This document shows, one piece after another, positions 8,826-20,746 of a stretch of DNA of 64,000 nt (its first letter is position 1; each line of letters starts with the position of its first letter). Below the pieces are notes generated by a model. It was not told the origin of the DNA, ran no database searches, and saw only the letters and a list, made by a program, of their open reading frames with translations. The translations under genes were made by a program, and so were the position numbers. Source of the stretch: Citrus sinensis. Its lineage: Eukaryota; Streptophyta; Magnoliopsida; Sapindales; Rutaceae. The DNA lies in contig NC_068557.1 in assembly GCF_022201045.2 (NCBI RefSeq), positions 26,761,501 through 26,825,500 on the forward strand. Direction: 5' to 3'.

Positions 8826-11021
8826 TTACTGGAAGTATTTTCGGAGGTGTGCTGCGTTCCATGGGCGTTTCACCTCGTGGCCGTCCGTGCGAACCAGCTT
8901 GTAAGCTCCGGGTCCCACTATCTGCTTGACCCTATATGGCCCTTCCCAGTTCGGTCCCAGCACTCCTTGAGTCGAGTCTTTGGTGCTCTGATTCACTCTT
9001 CTCAGTACCCAGTCTTCGACTTGGAATTGCTGTACATTCACTTTCTGGTTATAATAACAAGCAACCCTTTGCTGGTAAATGGCTGATCGTTCTGCTGCTT
9101 GCTTCCTCTTTTCCATTAGCAAATCTAGATTCAGGCACATCTGCTCGTCGTTTTCCTGCTCATCGAAATGTTCTGTCCGGTGCGTGGTCGTTAATATCTC
9201 AGCTGGTACGACCGCTTCATGTCCGAAAGCCAAGGCGAACGGTGTCTCCCCAGTTGTTGTCTTATGGGTTGTCCTGTATGCCCATAGAACACCTGACAGC
9301 TCATCAACCCATGCACCATTTTTTGCCCCAAGCCTGGTTTTCAAAAGCCTCTTGGTGGTCTTGTTGGCTGCTTCTACTTGTCCATTCGATTGAGGGTGAG
9401 CAGGCGAGCAATACTTCAGCTCTATCCCTAAGTTCTGGCAGAAATCCCTGAAGCTGTGATTATCGAACTGCCTGCCATTATCCGTTACCAAGGCATATGG
9501 GATCCCGTATCGACAGACCAGGTTTCTCCACACAAAGTCTGTTGTTTTCTTCTCTGTGATCCTGCTAAGGGCTTCTACCTCTATCCATTTCGTGAAGTAG
9601 TCTATAGCAACTATTGCATGTGTTACTGCTCCTCGTCCCTTTGGCAACGGGCCGATCAGATCAATTCCCCATTGAGCAAATGGCCAAGGCGAGGCCATGG
9701 AGGTGAGCTTCCCTGGTGGTTGGTTGAAGAAACTTGCAAAACTCTGGCAGCTTACACAGCTCCTGGTCTTCCCCTGCGCATCCTGGAGCATTGTCGGCCA
9801 GAAATATCCCTGCCTTATAACCTTGTGGGCCAAGGATCTCCCACCAGAATGATTTCGGCAAATTCCTTCATGTACTTCTCTCAGTACGTAATCCGCGTCG
9901 TCCTCATCCAAACATCGAAGGAAAGGTAGTGTATATCCTCGCCGATACAGCACCCCATCAATCATCGTGTATCTCGAGGCATGGGCTCTAATCTTCCGAG
10001 CTCGCAGCTTATCTGGTGGCAATACCCCGTCTTTAAGGTATGAAATTATCGGGTCCATCCACGAGCATTTTTGTTCTATCCGCAGCACCCCCAAATTCTG
10101 CTCGATACTCGGGCTGGACTTCACCTCCAGAGGGATCGACTTTGGCATTTTTGGGTCTGCTACCACTGCCATCCTGACCAAAATATCTGCTCGACTATTC
10201 TGCTCCCTGGGGATTTGTACCACCTCCATAGCTTCAAATTTCCCCATCATCTGCCTGACTATCTTCAGGTACTGCTCTATCTTCTCCTCTCTCGGTTGAA
10301 ATCTTTCACTGACATGATTCGCAACCAGCTGGGAATCAATTCTGATCTTCACTCTATCTGCTTTCACGGCCTTAGCCAATTCCAGACCTGCTATCAAGGC
10401 TTCATACTCTGCCTGGTTATTTGTGGCTGCGAATTCTAACTTTACAGCATAAGAGATCTCATCCCCCTCCGGGCCTTCCAAGACAATCCCTACTCCTGAT
10501 CCCTGCTCCCCTGATGACACATCTACAGACATTTGCCATACTTGAGCTTCGCAACTGTCTGTAACTACATCTCGTTGGTCCAAACATACTTCGGGCTCTG
10601 TGAATTCTGCTACGAAATCGGCCATTGCCTGAGCCTTTATCGCTGCTCGGGGTTTGTAGTCTATGTCGAACTCGCTCAGCTCTATAGCCCACTTGACGAG
10701 CCGACCAGAAGCATCTGGCTTGTGCAAAGTTTGACGCAATGGCTGGTTTGTTATTACCGAGACTGGGAACGCTTGAAAGTATGGCCTCAGCTTCCGAGCA
10801 GCAACCACAAGGGCAAGCGCCCATTTTTCCAATGGTGGGTATCTGGTCTCAGCGTCGAGCAGGGCCTTGCTGGTGTAGTATATTGGATACTGAACCCCTT
10901 CTTCCTCTCTCACCAGAACAGAACTTGTGGCCCGATCTGATACCGCAAAATACAAAAATAACTTGTCCACATCCCTCAGTGTGGACAACAGAGGTGCTAG
11001 CTGCAAGTACTGCTTCAAGTT
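8826..11021 (-). pseudogene. Retrotransposon pol, second part: RNase H, archaeal-like RNase H, integrase
   Basis: Continues in the same frame as the first part, after an in-frame TAG at 11022-11024. In order: the Ty3 RNase H (about 10.99-10.64 kb); a second RNase H (about 10.54-10.25 kb) with VDVSS, NNQAEYEAL and IRIDSQLV around its acidic residues; the integrase zinc finger (HEGICRNH...CVSCQ, near 9.85-9.74 kb); the integrase core with the DDE residues in IDLIGP, TDNGRQF and GQVEAANK; and a C-terminal GPY-like module (NWEGPYRV). The frame ends with TAA at 8826-8828. Apart from the upstream nonsense codon, this part looks undamaged. Confidence 0.92.
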
Positions 11022-14000
11022 CTAGAAGGCGTCCTCGCATTCTGGGGTCCACTCTGTTTTCTTTCCCCTCCTTATCACTTGAAAGAATGGTTGACACTTA
11101 TCTGTAGCCTTGGATATGGATCTGCTCAACGCCGCCAACCTCCCCGTGAGGCTCTGCATCTCCTTCAGGCTACGAGGAGACCTCATCTGCACGATCGCCT
11201 GGATCTTCTCGGGATTTGCTTCAATCCCCCTATGACTCACCATGAATCCAAGGAATTTCCCTGACTCGACCCCAAAAGCACACTTTTCCGAGTTGAGCTT
11301 CATCTTATACTTCCTCAAAAGCCCGAATGTCTCCTCGAGGTGTCCGACATGTTCCTTCGGGATTTTTGACTTGGTTATCATGTCGTCCACGTACACCTCC
11401 ATGGTTCTCCCGATCAATGGCTTAAAGACTTTGTTCACCAGCCTCTGGTATGTGGCCCCAGCATTTTTAAGACCAAATGGCATTACCCGGTAACAGAACA
11501 AGCCATGGTTAGTAATGAAAGCCGTGCTCTCCTGATCCTGCTCGTACATGGGGATCTGGTTATATCCCGAGAACGCGTCCATGAAGCTAAGCAGGCCGTG
11601 TCCAGCTGTTGAATCTACTAGCTGATTGATCTTTGGTAAAGGAAAGCTGTCTTTTGGGCACGCCTTATTAAGATCTGTGAAATCTACACACATCCTCCAC
11701 TTGCTATTTGTCTTCTTTACCAACACCATATTCGATATCCACTCAGGATAATTGACTTCCCGAATGAACCCTGCTCTCAAGAGCTTCTCCACCTCGCCAT
11801 TTATAGCCTTATACCTCTCCTGGTTGAAGCACCTCCTTTTCTGCCTTACTGCTCGAGCACCTTTCTTTATTGCCAGCTTATGGCATGCTACCTCAGGATC
11901 AATCCATGGCATGTCTTCATGTGTCCAAGCAAACACATCTGCATGAGCCTGTAAGCATTTCACCAACTCCTGCTTCTGCTCTTCCTTAAGTCTCGACCCG
12001 ATTCTGATCGTTTTTCCCGGATTCTTTGGTCCCAAGCTTACTGTCTCCAGCTCCGCTACAGGTTCTTGTCTGCCATTCTTGTTTTCCACTCGGGTATCAA
12101 GGGATGTTATCTGCATTGTTTCCCTTGCTGCCGAGGAGTAGCAGCTTCTTGCGATTCTCTGGTCTCCTCGTACCACTCCAACTACCCCATTCACCCTGTA
12201 CTTGAGAGCCAGATAATGGTTGGACAGTACCGCTTTGCTCATCCTTAGAAATGGCCGACCTAGGATCATCTGGTAAGGACCTTCTTCATCCACCACCACA
12301 AAGTCCAGTATCATTGTCTTTTCTGTCGGGGAGCTCCCAATCGTGATAGGCAGCTCGACCACGCCCAGAGGGAACAGCTTTCCTCCTTCGAACCCCTTCA
12401 AGGAGGTATTGGTGTACTCCAACTTTCGGTCTGCTATTCCCATCTCCTCCAAATTTGACTTAAATAACACATCAACTGAGCTCCCTATATCAATCAGTAT
12501 CCGGTCAAACTTCTTGCTAGCAACAGTAGTCTTGATGACTAAAGCATCCTCGTGGGGGTATAGAATCCATTCTTCATCTTCATCCGTCCACATGATTGGC
12601 ACTTGCCTGACCCTTGCTCGTTTGGCTGCTGGGGTGTTGAAGAATACCTTTTTACTGGTCATGGCGTATCTAGCATAATTTTTCCTCGATCTATTGGAAT
12701 CTCCGGCCAATGTTGGGCCCCCAGCTATCACCCTTACTGCAGGTTGCTCGCACCTCAAGTTCCTGTCACTCTGCTCCCCTTCACTTGTCGAGGCTACCAT
12801 TGGGAAGGTCTCATCTATAAACTCGTCCAGGTACCGATTTCTCACCAAATCTTCAACCTGGGTCTTGAGATCTCTGCATTCTGCTGTGGTATGGCTATGA
12901 GTGCCATGGAACTTACAATAACGTCCCATATCCCTCATGTTGGGTAGTTTTGTTATTAGGGCAGGGAGGTACAGCAACCCTCGGTCCTTTATGGCCTCAT
13001 ACACCTCATCCAAGGACATCTTCAAGGAAGTATACCGCCCATAGTCCTGGTTCTGGTCGATCAGGTGCACTGTCTTTTCTCTATTTGCTCCGTTCTGAGC
13101 TGGAGGCGGTGCCAGCACTTCTGGTCTGCTCCCTCTACTACCATGGGGGTGTTGATGAAGACCACTATATGCCGAGTCATGCCTTCTCCAATGCTCCCTA
13201 GCTGGGGAATGAGGAGGTTGCGCCCTGCTGCGCTGATACTGTGGTGTCCTCTGACGAGGCTGGTAAGCAGTTACCTGACCTTCTGCTCCACTACCTGAGC
13301 CCTGGTGGTCCATCCTCCTGATCGGCCCATTCCCTAGTAATACTTTCTTCTCTTTCTTTCCCAACCCTTCTAACTGGTCTGTCTTGATCCGTGTTGCCTT
13401 TTCCTCTTCAATCTCAATGTCCCTCTTAGCCTGCTCGTATGCGGATGCATACGTCTGAATAACTGGGCTTCTCAAATTGTACCACAGCCTTCCTATCTTC
13501 ACCCCTTCTTTCAGTCTCCTTAATGCCTGAGGATGGTTGAAGGCTCCCAAATCGAGGACAGCACGATGAAACCTCTTGATGAATTCCCGAAGAGTTTCTT
13601 GTTCCCCCTGCTTCATGCTTTTCAACTCCATCATGTCTTCTTCTGGTGCCATTGCCCCACGAAACTGCTCTGCAAATTCCTGGCACATCTGCTCGAAGGT
13701 TTTAATGCTCCCCCGAGGAAGTTTCTTGTACCACTCGCGTGCACGTCCCTCAAGGGATAGTGGGAACACCCTGCACCTTTGGGATTGAGATAATCCTTGT
13801 ACCCCAGTTATGTCGTTGAAGCGCTCTATGTGCACCAGCGGATCAGTTCGTCCTGAATATTTAAAGTCTGGGAGGCAGAAATCTCTCGAAATAACTGTCC
13901 TCATGATCTCTGCTGCGAGCGGTGATTCTCCGTCCAGCATTATCCTCCAACCAGGAGCTATGCTCCTTCCTTGCATGTCGTCAATTATCTGCGCTAGTCT

Positions 14001-14093
14001 GCGCACTTCCTCATCCAGCTGCACTGCACGACAAGGGTCACGTGCTGCAACTTGATCCCGCTCTTGCTCTACATCATGCAAGTGTTGCCTCAA
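11022..14093 (-). pseudogene. Retrotransposon gag-protease-reverse transcriptase
   Basis: One long open frame covering most of Gag (retrotransposon-gag core about residues 75-150), a CCHC-like zinc motif of the plant type (YCKFHGTHSHTTAEC, near residue 390), an aspartic protease region (IDIGSSVDVLF, near residue 532) and reverse transcriptase with VYVDDM (near residue 902). It ends at TAG where relatives carry a glutamine codon in the linker before RNase H, so this is one nonsense change and not a natural gag/pol boundary. The protease motif reads D-I-G instead of the usual D-T/S-G, a possible loss of activity. Upstream, Gag is separated from its N-terminus by a frameshift near 14093-14100. 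Confidence 0.92.
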
Positions 14094-14470
14094 CTCTGTT
14101 TCCCTGCATTCGCCACCCCATCGTCCTCGTCAAAAATCTGTCTTGCCGGGGATTGCTCTTCCTCTCTATGAAATTCTCCCCGTAGAGGTATGTTACCTCT
14201 CTCACCACCAAATCTTCCGATGGTTTGACTTCTCCTCGTACTACCGAGACCTGGTGTCACTCCACCACCTCTCACTCTTTCCTCCTGAGTTCTCCTTCAT
14301 TCACTCCGCAGCTCATGGAGGATGGTTGTTAGGGTCTCCATCTGCTTTTCCATCCGTTCCATCCGGTCGAACATTGCTTTTTCCCGTGCTTCACTGGCTA
14401 TCTCCCTCAGCGTCACGGAATCATTAAGCCTCATATCACCCCCTTGTGCACTACTTCCTCCTGTCTCCAT
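14090..14470 (-). pseudogene. Gag N-terminal segment, broken
   Basis: Starts at ATG 14470 just inside the 5' LTR/PBS. The first part ends in a coiled segment (REKAMFDRMERMEKQ). An in-frame TGA at 14297-14299 interrupts it; the frame is then open again down to a stop at 14090-14092, overlapping the start of the main Gag frame by a one-base shift. Two lesions therefore separate the start from the rest of Gag. Confidence 0.75.
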
Positions 14471-14530
14471 TGCTTTTCCACTTGCTTCACTCCTCTTCTT
14501 GCTATTAACAGAAGCTTTTTTATCAGGTCC

Positions 14531-14548
14531 CCACAGACGGCGCCAAAA
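14531..14548 (-). other. Primer-binding site of the retrotransposon
   Basis: Directly inside the 5' LTR, read on the minus strand: TTTTGGCGCCGTCTGTGG. TGGCGCCGT is complementary to the 3' end of plant tRNA-Asp; the following bases do not match that tRNA, as in many plant gypsy elements. Confidence 0.7.
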
Positions 14549-15222
14549 TATTGATGCGAGATTCTGGTTGCCTTCTCTACCAAGACTAGGAACTCTGCTC
14601 GACAAACTCTACCACGACCAGGATCTCTCCTCGTAAGGTTTCTTCTCCAAAAGTTCCTGCGTACACAGAAGCAGGTCAGAGTACGTCGGTTGTTTTCCCG
14701 GCGTAAACCCTCCGACGCTTAAGTCAGATATGAAGGTTCTGGGAATATTTGCCACGAATCTTATGGCTTCTCTTTAATCTTCGTTCTTAGAGCTGTCTTT
14801 TCTTAGTTCTAATAGCAAAAATTCTAACCCTTTTACCTTCGTTGGCTACCTTTTTGTATGCTTCCTCTGAATCCAGGTCTTTCGCAGTCCACGCCCATTA
14901 TTCTCCCCACCCTCGGATGTAGATGCCCCATTGTCGTCATTGTGGGCGAATGGAGATGGACTTCATGCCTTGATTCTCGGATAGGGATGCACGTCTTGCC
15001 AACTGTCGTTGACCGGGTCTCCTCGCCTTGACCCCTAGCAGGAATGGCCTTATGCCTCTAACAGGAGTTCGGCCTCGTGAATGGCATATTCGTGGACGAG
15101 CAGAATATTCCTGCTCCTTTTCCCCTGCTACTAGGCTTTTACAGGACACACATGTTCGCAGAACTCTGCCACCCAATATCTGCTCATCACGTCTGGTCTC
15201 GTCGAAGTATTTCCCTCAAACA
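14549..15222 (-). repeat. 5' LTR (element orientation)
   Basis: Pairs with 4741-5412. Its plus-strand left terminus reads TATTGATG where the other LTR has TGTTGATG. Its right terminus CA is followed directly by the second target-site copy TTTAC (15223-15227). Confidence 0.94.
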
Positions 15223-15275
15223 TTTACCATACAACACAATTCAATTAATCAATCATTTTTGTTTCATACAGAAAA

Positions 15276-18270
15276 TTGGGATTGTTAACACGGTCTTATC
15301 AATTCTTTGCCCTCCAGGTATTGCTCTTGCATTCTCTGAGTTATGCAAAACATTGTCCTCATGAACAGAGTTCTGCATTGATCCAGTTTAAGCAACTCTT
15401 TTCCTTTGATGGAGACTCTTCTTTTGTTTGTCAACATTCTTACCCAAAAATGATCTCCTGGAAAAAGGACACAAATTACTGCTCGTGGGATGGATTAACA
15501 TGTGATATGGCGACAGGTAATGTTATTAGCCTTGACCTTAGTTGCAGTTGGCTCTATGGCAATATCCCCTCCAACACTAGTCTCTTTCACCTTCTTCATC
15601 TACAAACACTCAAATCTTTCTCATAACGATTTTGATTACTCTGAGATTTCTTCTGGGTTTAGCCGTTTCTGAAATTTAACACACTTTAGTCTCTCTAACT
15701 CCTATATTAACGGTAAAATTCCATATGAAATCTCCTTCTTGGGTGAGTTAGTTTCACTGGATCTCTCTTCCAATCCTCTAGTGAGTCTTGAAACCCCAGT
15801 TTTCCAAGCATTAGTACAAAATATGACCAAATTGCAAGTACTTTCTCTTGCTTCTCTGGAAATGTCCACCGTAGTACCAGATTCACTGAAAAATCTATCT
15901 TCTTCTTTAACGTCTCTAAGTCTCTCTGATTGTTTACTGCAAGGAAACTTTCCAATAAACATCTTCCACCTGCCAAATCTATAGATGATTCGATTAAGCC
16001 AAAATCCTTCTTTGGTTGGCAAATTTCCGGCAAACAACTAGACCAGCCCCATAGAGTATTTGGATGTCTCTGAAACAAGTTTCTCAGAGTTGGCTGATTC
16101 AATCGGCAATCTGAAGTTGTTAGGAAGATTGATGCTTGGTTACAGCCAATTTGTTGGGCCTGTTCCTGCATCACTTGGTAATCTTACACAACTTACTCTT
16201 TTGCACCTCATGCACAACAATTTTAGCAGTCATATCCCATCCTCTCTTTCAAATCTTGTGCAGCTAACCTGTTTAGATCTTTCAGGCAACAGTTTTGTTG
16301 GTGAAATCCCAGATATTGTCAATCTGACACAAGTTTCTTTTTTCGACCTGTCAAACAATCAACTAGCAGGTCCAGTTCCTTCTCATGAAAGTATGCTTTA
16401 AAATTTAGTGTTAATCCGTTTAAACAATAACTCCCTCAGTGGGACAATACCGTCTTGGTTATTCTCTCTTCCGTTATTGGAGTATGTGCGACTCAGTGAT
16501 AACCAACTCTCTGGCCATATTGATGAATTTCCAAGTAAATCACTGCAAAATATCTATTTGTCCAACAATAGGTTGCAGGGGTCAATTCCGAGTTCAATCT
16601 TTGAACTTGTGAATCTGATTGATCTCCAACTTGATTCAAACAATTTCAGTGGCATTGCAGAGCCCTATATGTTTGCGAAGCTCATTAAGCTTAAATACCT
16701 CTATATTTCACATAACAGCCTATCACTAGGCACCACATTCAAAATCGACATTCCATTTCCAAAATTTTCCTATTTGAGTTTATTCGCTTGCAACATAAGT
16801 GCTTTCCCGAGCTTCCTAAGAACTCAAGATAAGTTATTTTATCTGGACCTTTCTGAGAGCAAAATCGATGGTCAGATTCCCAGATGGATATCAAAGATTG
16901 GAAAGGATTCTTTGAGTTATCTAAATCTTTCCCACAACTTTATAACCAAGATGAAGCAGATTTCATGGAAGAATCTTGGGTATCTCGACCTTCGTTCCAA
17001 TTTACTTCAAGGACCACTTCCAGTTCCTCCATCTAGCTTGAGAGTCATTTTGATCTCGAATAATCAATTCACAGGAGAGATTATTCATTCTATCTGCGAT
17101 ATTATTGCCCTTGATGTTCTTGATCTTTCCAATAACAGGCTCAGTGGCACCATTCCAGAGTGCATTGGAAACTTTAGCCCCTGGCTTAGCGTGTTGGATC
17201 TGCGGAATAATAGACTTAATGGAAGCATTCCTGGAACATTTGCTTAATCCAATTGGTTAAGGTCTCTTAACTTGAACAACAATGAACTCGAAGGAGCGAA
17301 CCCTCAATCCTTGGTCAACTGTACAAAGCTTGAAGTTCTAGATATTGGAAATAACAAGATCAACGATGTTTTCCCGTATTGGTTGGGAAATCTTCCAGAA
17401 CTGCGGGTTCTTGTTCTCCGTTCCAATAAACTTCGCGGTTCTGTGAGGGTCTTTGAACCGGAGGAATCATTTCATAAGTTGAGAATCTTAGATCTTTCGA
17501 TCAACAATTTTAGTGGTTATTTGCCAGCAAGGTTTTTTGAAAAATTAAATGCCATGAGGAATGTTGGTGCAGATGAAGGCAAATTACGGTACTTGGGTGA
17601 AGAATATTATCAGGATTCTGTAGTGGTGACACTAAAAGGAACTGAGATTGAACTGCAGAAGATTCTCACTGTTTTCACGACCATCGACTTCTCAAGCAAT
17701 GGTTTTGATGGAGAGATTTCACAGGTGATTGGAAAGCTTCATTCGCTTCGACTCCTCAACCTTACTCACAATCACTTTATAGGGAAAATTCCATCGTCGC
17801 TGGGAAATTTGGCAAAGCTTGAATCCTTAGACCTGTCTTCAAACAACCTTGCTGGAAAAATTCCAAAGCAATTGGCAAGTCTTACATCTCTTTCAGTCTT
17901 AAACATTTCCCACAACCGACTTGATGGACCTATACCTCAAGGACCCCAGTTCAATACAATTCAAGAAGATTCCTATATTGGTAACCTGGGGTTGTGCGGA
18001 TTTTCATTGACCAAAAAATATGGCAATGATGAAGCACCAACAACATTCCATGAAGAAGAAGAAGAAGAAGAAGCTGAGAGTTCAAGCAGCTGGTTTGATT
18101 GGAAATTCGCTAAGATCGGTTATGGATCAGGATTAGTGATTGGCATGTCTATTGGATACATGGTTTTCGCATCAGGAGAACCACTATGGTTTATGAAGAT
18201 GGTTGTGACGTGGCAATCCAAGAAGGTAAGAACAAGGGGGATCAGAAGAGGCAGAGTAAGAAGAAATTAA
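15276..18270 (+). pseudogene. RLP-B: decayed LRR receptor-like protein gene
   Basis: Homologous to RLP-A along its full length, from signal peptide to the basic C-terminal tail. Lesions: the start codon is TTG at 15276 where RLP-A has ATG; one extra A in the run at 15612-15614 shifts the frame; in the downstream frame there are stops at 15670 (TGA), 15982 (TAG), 16039 (TAG), 16399 (TAA) and 17245 (TAA). The rest of that frame, including the last 332 codons from 17272, is open, and several stops are one base from the RLP-A codon, so decay is moderate. A GAA microsatellite near 18050-18075 expands an acidic run before the transmembrane segment. The retrotransposon ends 48 bp upstream of the old start. 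It could still make RNA, but not the full receptor. Confidence 0.92.
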
Positions 18271-18841
18271 TCACTTGGTGAAATTGATTTTTTTTTTCTT
18301 AATAATCAATTGATGCTCTTTCTTGACTCTTTGTGCATGAATAATAAAAATTTGAAAAATTAGTTAGCATAAAAAGTAAACTAGGCTTGGCCAAGTTAAA
18401 AGAAAAAACCTTCATTCATTCATATTAAAAAAGTTTAGCTTTTTTCTTTTATATATATATTTCTTCATTTATTCGTATAACAAGTTTAGCAAAATGTTTT
18501 TAAGCTTGACTAAGTGGCTTTCAAAATATTTTTAAAAAAAATAAAAGAGATTTAATTTGAGAATTATTTGAATAAAAATCGAAGAGTTAAAATTTATAAA
18601 ACGAGAGACTTAATTAAACGAGTGCTCAGACAAAGTCACATTACAGGCCCTGGTAGCTCAAAATTTATCTATAGTTAGGCCTCCCTGGACATTTTGAGAA
18701 TAAAAAACCTCTGCAAACAACCGTCAATAGCCTCCCTTGAGGTTCTATGAAATTTTTCTTCCAAAATAAATAGGTTTGCCTGTTCTTAACAAATATAATA
18801 TCCTTTCAAACCATTCAACTTGAAGAAAAGGACAATGAAAC
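18271..18841. other. Intergenic, AT-rich, downstream of RLP-B
   Basis: No gene seen. A stretch at about 18735-18775 (CTCCCTTGAGGTTCTATGAA and following) resembles about 28742-28782 inside a HINT2 intron, suggesting a shared dispersed repeat fragment. The left copy of the putative solo-LTR target site, GAAAC, lies at 18837-18841. Confidence 0.5.
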
Positions 18842-20746
18842 TATTGTGAAATTAACCCTTATGATTACTAGATTAATCACACCCCAAGACCTAACTCAGA
18901 CTTAAAGACTCAAGAATCAAACTTAAGCTAACCAAGAACAAAGATCATATCAAAGAACACAGCCCAAAAAACCAAGAACACACAAGAACTTAAGTGGTTC
19001 AACACCTTTGAGGGTGCCTACATCCACTGGAGAAAATAACTTAGGGAGCAACTTTATTAAGCTTCAAGGTTACAGAGATAATAGCACACAATACAGAGAT
19101 TACTCACAAAGCTCAACTCTCACTATGGCTGCTTTATCACTCTTTCCTTTATCACGCAAGATAACACCAGAACCAGCTCATTTATATACCAGTTGTACAG
19201 GCTTAACAGATCCAGATTTTCCCTCCAAATCTAACAGCCTTTTAACCAACCTGTCACGAGCTTCTCACGCACTATTATAAAGCTTTCCTTAAATGACTGC
19301 TAGCACTGTCGTTTAAGCTTAAACCAGGCATGCATTTAGGGGTGTCAAAAAAACCCGCCCGGACCGGATCCGGCCCGGACTCGGCCAATCCGGTCCGGGC
19401 AAAACCCGGACAGCATATACTGAAAAAGCAGATCCGAGTTTCTGAATTTAAAACCCGGACATTTCCGGGCACGGTTCGGGTTCAGCACCAAAAACCTGAA
19501 ACCCGGACCCGGACTCGTTTTTCGAATAAACTAAAAAAAAAAAACTAAAATCAGTTACCCAAAGTCCAAACGTAAATCGCAAACACCCAAATCCGAAAAT
19601 CCCTAAATCTAAATCCCCAAATCGCAAAACACCCAAACCCAAAGGCATCAGTAGTGACGCTGCCATCGTCAGTCCGTCACCGTCGCCCCTCGGCACTCGG
19701 CAGTCGGCATCATCTCTTCTCGTTTGGCATTTGCTGACTCGGTTTTGATCGGTTGTGGCTGTGACGGGAGTCGTTCGTGCAGCGGCAGCAGCGCAGTGCA
19801 ACCCCCTTCGGCGCCGTCAGCGTCAGCGCCACCGTCTCCAACTCTCCATTGCCACTTTGTCATCCACCATCAGTCCATCACTCTGCCATCACCGCCACCA
19901 CTACCAGGCGCAGGTATTGATTTTTTTCCTTCCATATTTTGTCTTCCCAGTTGCATTTTTGCCGATTGCTTCTCTGTTGGTGTTGGCTGTTGCTATTCGT
20001 GTTTATCTTCGGCCAATTTTGTGCATGGTTGCTGACTTGCTGTGAGGCTAAGATCAGCTGCTTCTTGATTGCCATTTGCAATGTGACAAAGAAAATGTAT
20101 TTCGCCCGCTATTGATATGTTTGATGTGTGCTTGTTGTTTGGCTCATTCTATGCTACTGTTTGACATAATGTTGCTGGATCAATTTACAATGAGACAGTG
20201 ATGAAATTTACAAGTGTGTCGTATGTGACAAAATGATTTAGCTACGGTTAATTTGCTTGTTTTTAATCAGATGTTAAATGCTACAATTATAGAATTTTTT
20301 TTTCCCCTCCCGATTATGGGCTGTTTGAACACATCTGTTTAATAACTTGTTGAAAATGTTCATACAATATTTGCTCGATCAATTTGTCCTAAAAATGAAA
20401 GAAATTTTTTTTTGAAATAATTGTTTGCGGGCTTAGAAGCCCGGAAGACAAAACCCGGACCCGGGACATGCCGGGCTCAAGCCCGGACCGGACATGCAAA
20501 AGCTGGGTTTTGTCTGGGTCCGGGTTTCAATTTTTTGCGTCCAATCCGGTCCCAGGTTGCACCAAACCCGGACCGGACCCGGGGTTTTGCCAAGCCTACA
20601 TGCATTAGACACGTGAGATTTAAAGGTCTTGTACGACATTGGCAATTTGTCAGCTCTGGTATCTTACTCAAATGAAACGACACGTCACTCATCTTTACAA
20701 CTTAAAACCGACACGTTGTTTTGACGAGTTTGAGTTCATTTCAACA
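18842..20746 (-). mobile_element. Probable solo LTR (copia-like), split by a hAT insertion
   Basis: Read on the minus strand it begins TGTTGAAATG. Flanking GAAAC occurs at 18837-18841 and 20747-20751, as a 5-bp target duplication would. The far end reads CAATA where CA is expected, a one-base transition. Removing the hAT element and one 8-bp duplication leaves about 635 bp. The segment near 18985-19040 (GTGGTTCAACACC...CTACATCCACTGG) resembles a motif common in plant LTRs. No internal retrotransposon genes are present, hence 'solo'. Confidence 0.5.
19337..20598. mobile_element. Non-autonomous hAT transposon, 1262 bp
   Basis: Bounded by a perfect 8-bp target duplication, CATGCATT (19329-19336 and 20599-20606). 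The ends are imperfect inverted repeats: left TAGGGGTGTCAAAAAAACCC; right, on the other strand, TAGGCTTGGCAAAACCCCGG. Dense CCCGGAC/GGTCCGGG words fill the outer 150-200 bp at both ends, as expected for subterminal transposase-binding repeats of plant hAT elements. The interior (about 19.6-19.9 kb) is GC-richer with a possible exon ending at a CAG|GTATTG donor near 19913, but no transposase frame remains. I read it as an internally deleted derivative. Confidence 0.85.

Larger units (their letters stand above)
4741..15222 (-). mobile_element. Ty3/gypsy LTR retrotransposon, Tat-lineage organisation, about 10.48 kb
   Basis: Two LTRs of 672 and 674 bp flank gag-pro-RT-RNase H-integrase, read on the minus strand. 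The 5-bp target duplication TTTAC occurs at 4736-4740 and 15223-15227. Integrase after RT/RNase H makes it Ty3/gypsy. A second RNase H of the plant/archaeal-like type before integrase, plus an extra gene on the opposite strand between pol and the 3' LTR, are hallmarks of the Tat/Ogre/Retand group (established knowledge). A hand alignment of the LTRs gives about 21 substitutions, mostly transitions, and two 1-base indels, so about 97% identity: a fairly recent insertion. The polyprotein reading frame is broken, so this copy is unlikely to be autonomous. Confidence 0.95.

Noticed and set aside
8847..14185. Many plus-strand open frames of 60-170 codons across the gag-pol region
   Set aside because: Shadows of the minus-strand polyprotein; no domain, no splice logic, and no continuity.
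19560..19640. CCCTAAAT/CCCAAA-type words resembling degenerate telomere repeats
   Set aside because: Irregular spacing and no run of exact CCCTAAA units; more likely leader sequence of the hAT element.
19430..19860. Open frames on both strands inside the hAT element
   Set aside because: Low-complexity Pro/Arg/Ser translations of CCGGAC-rich or exon-like DNA; no BED zinc finger or hAT dimerisation motif seen.
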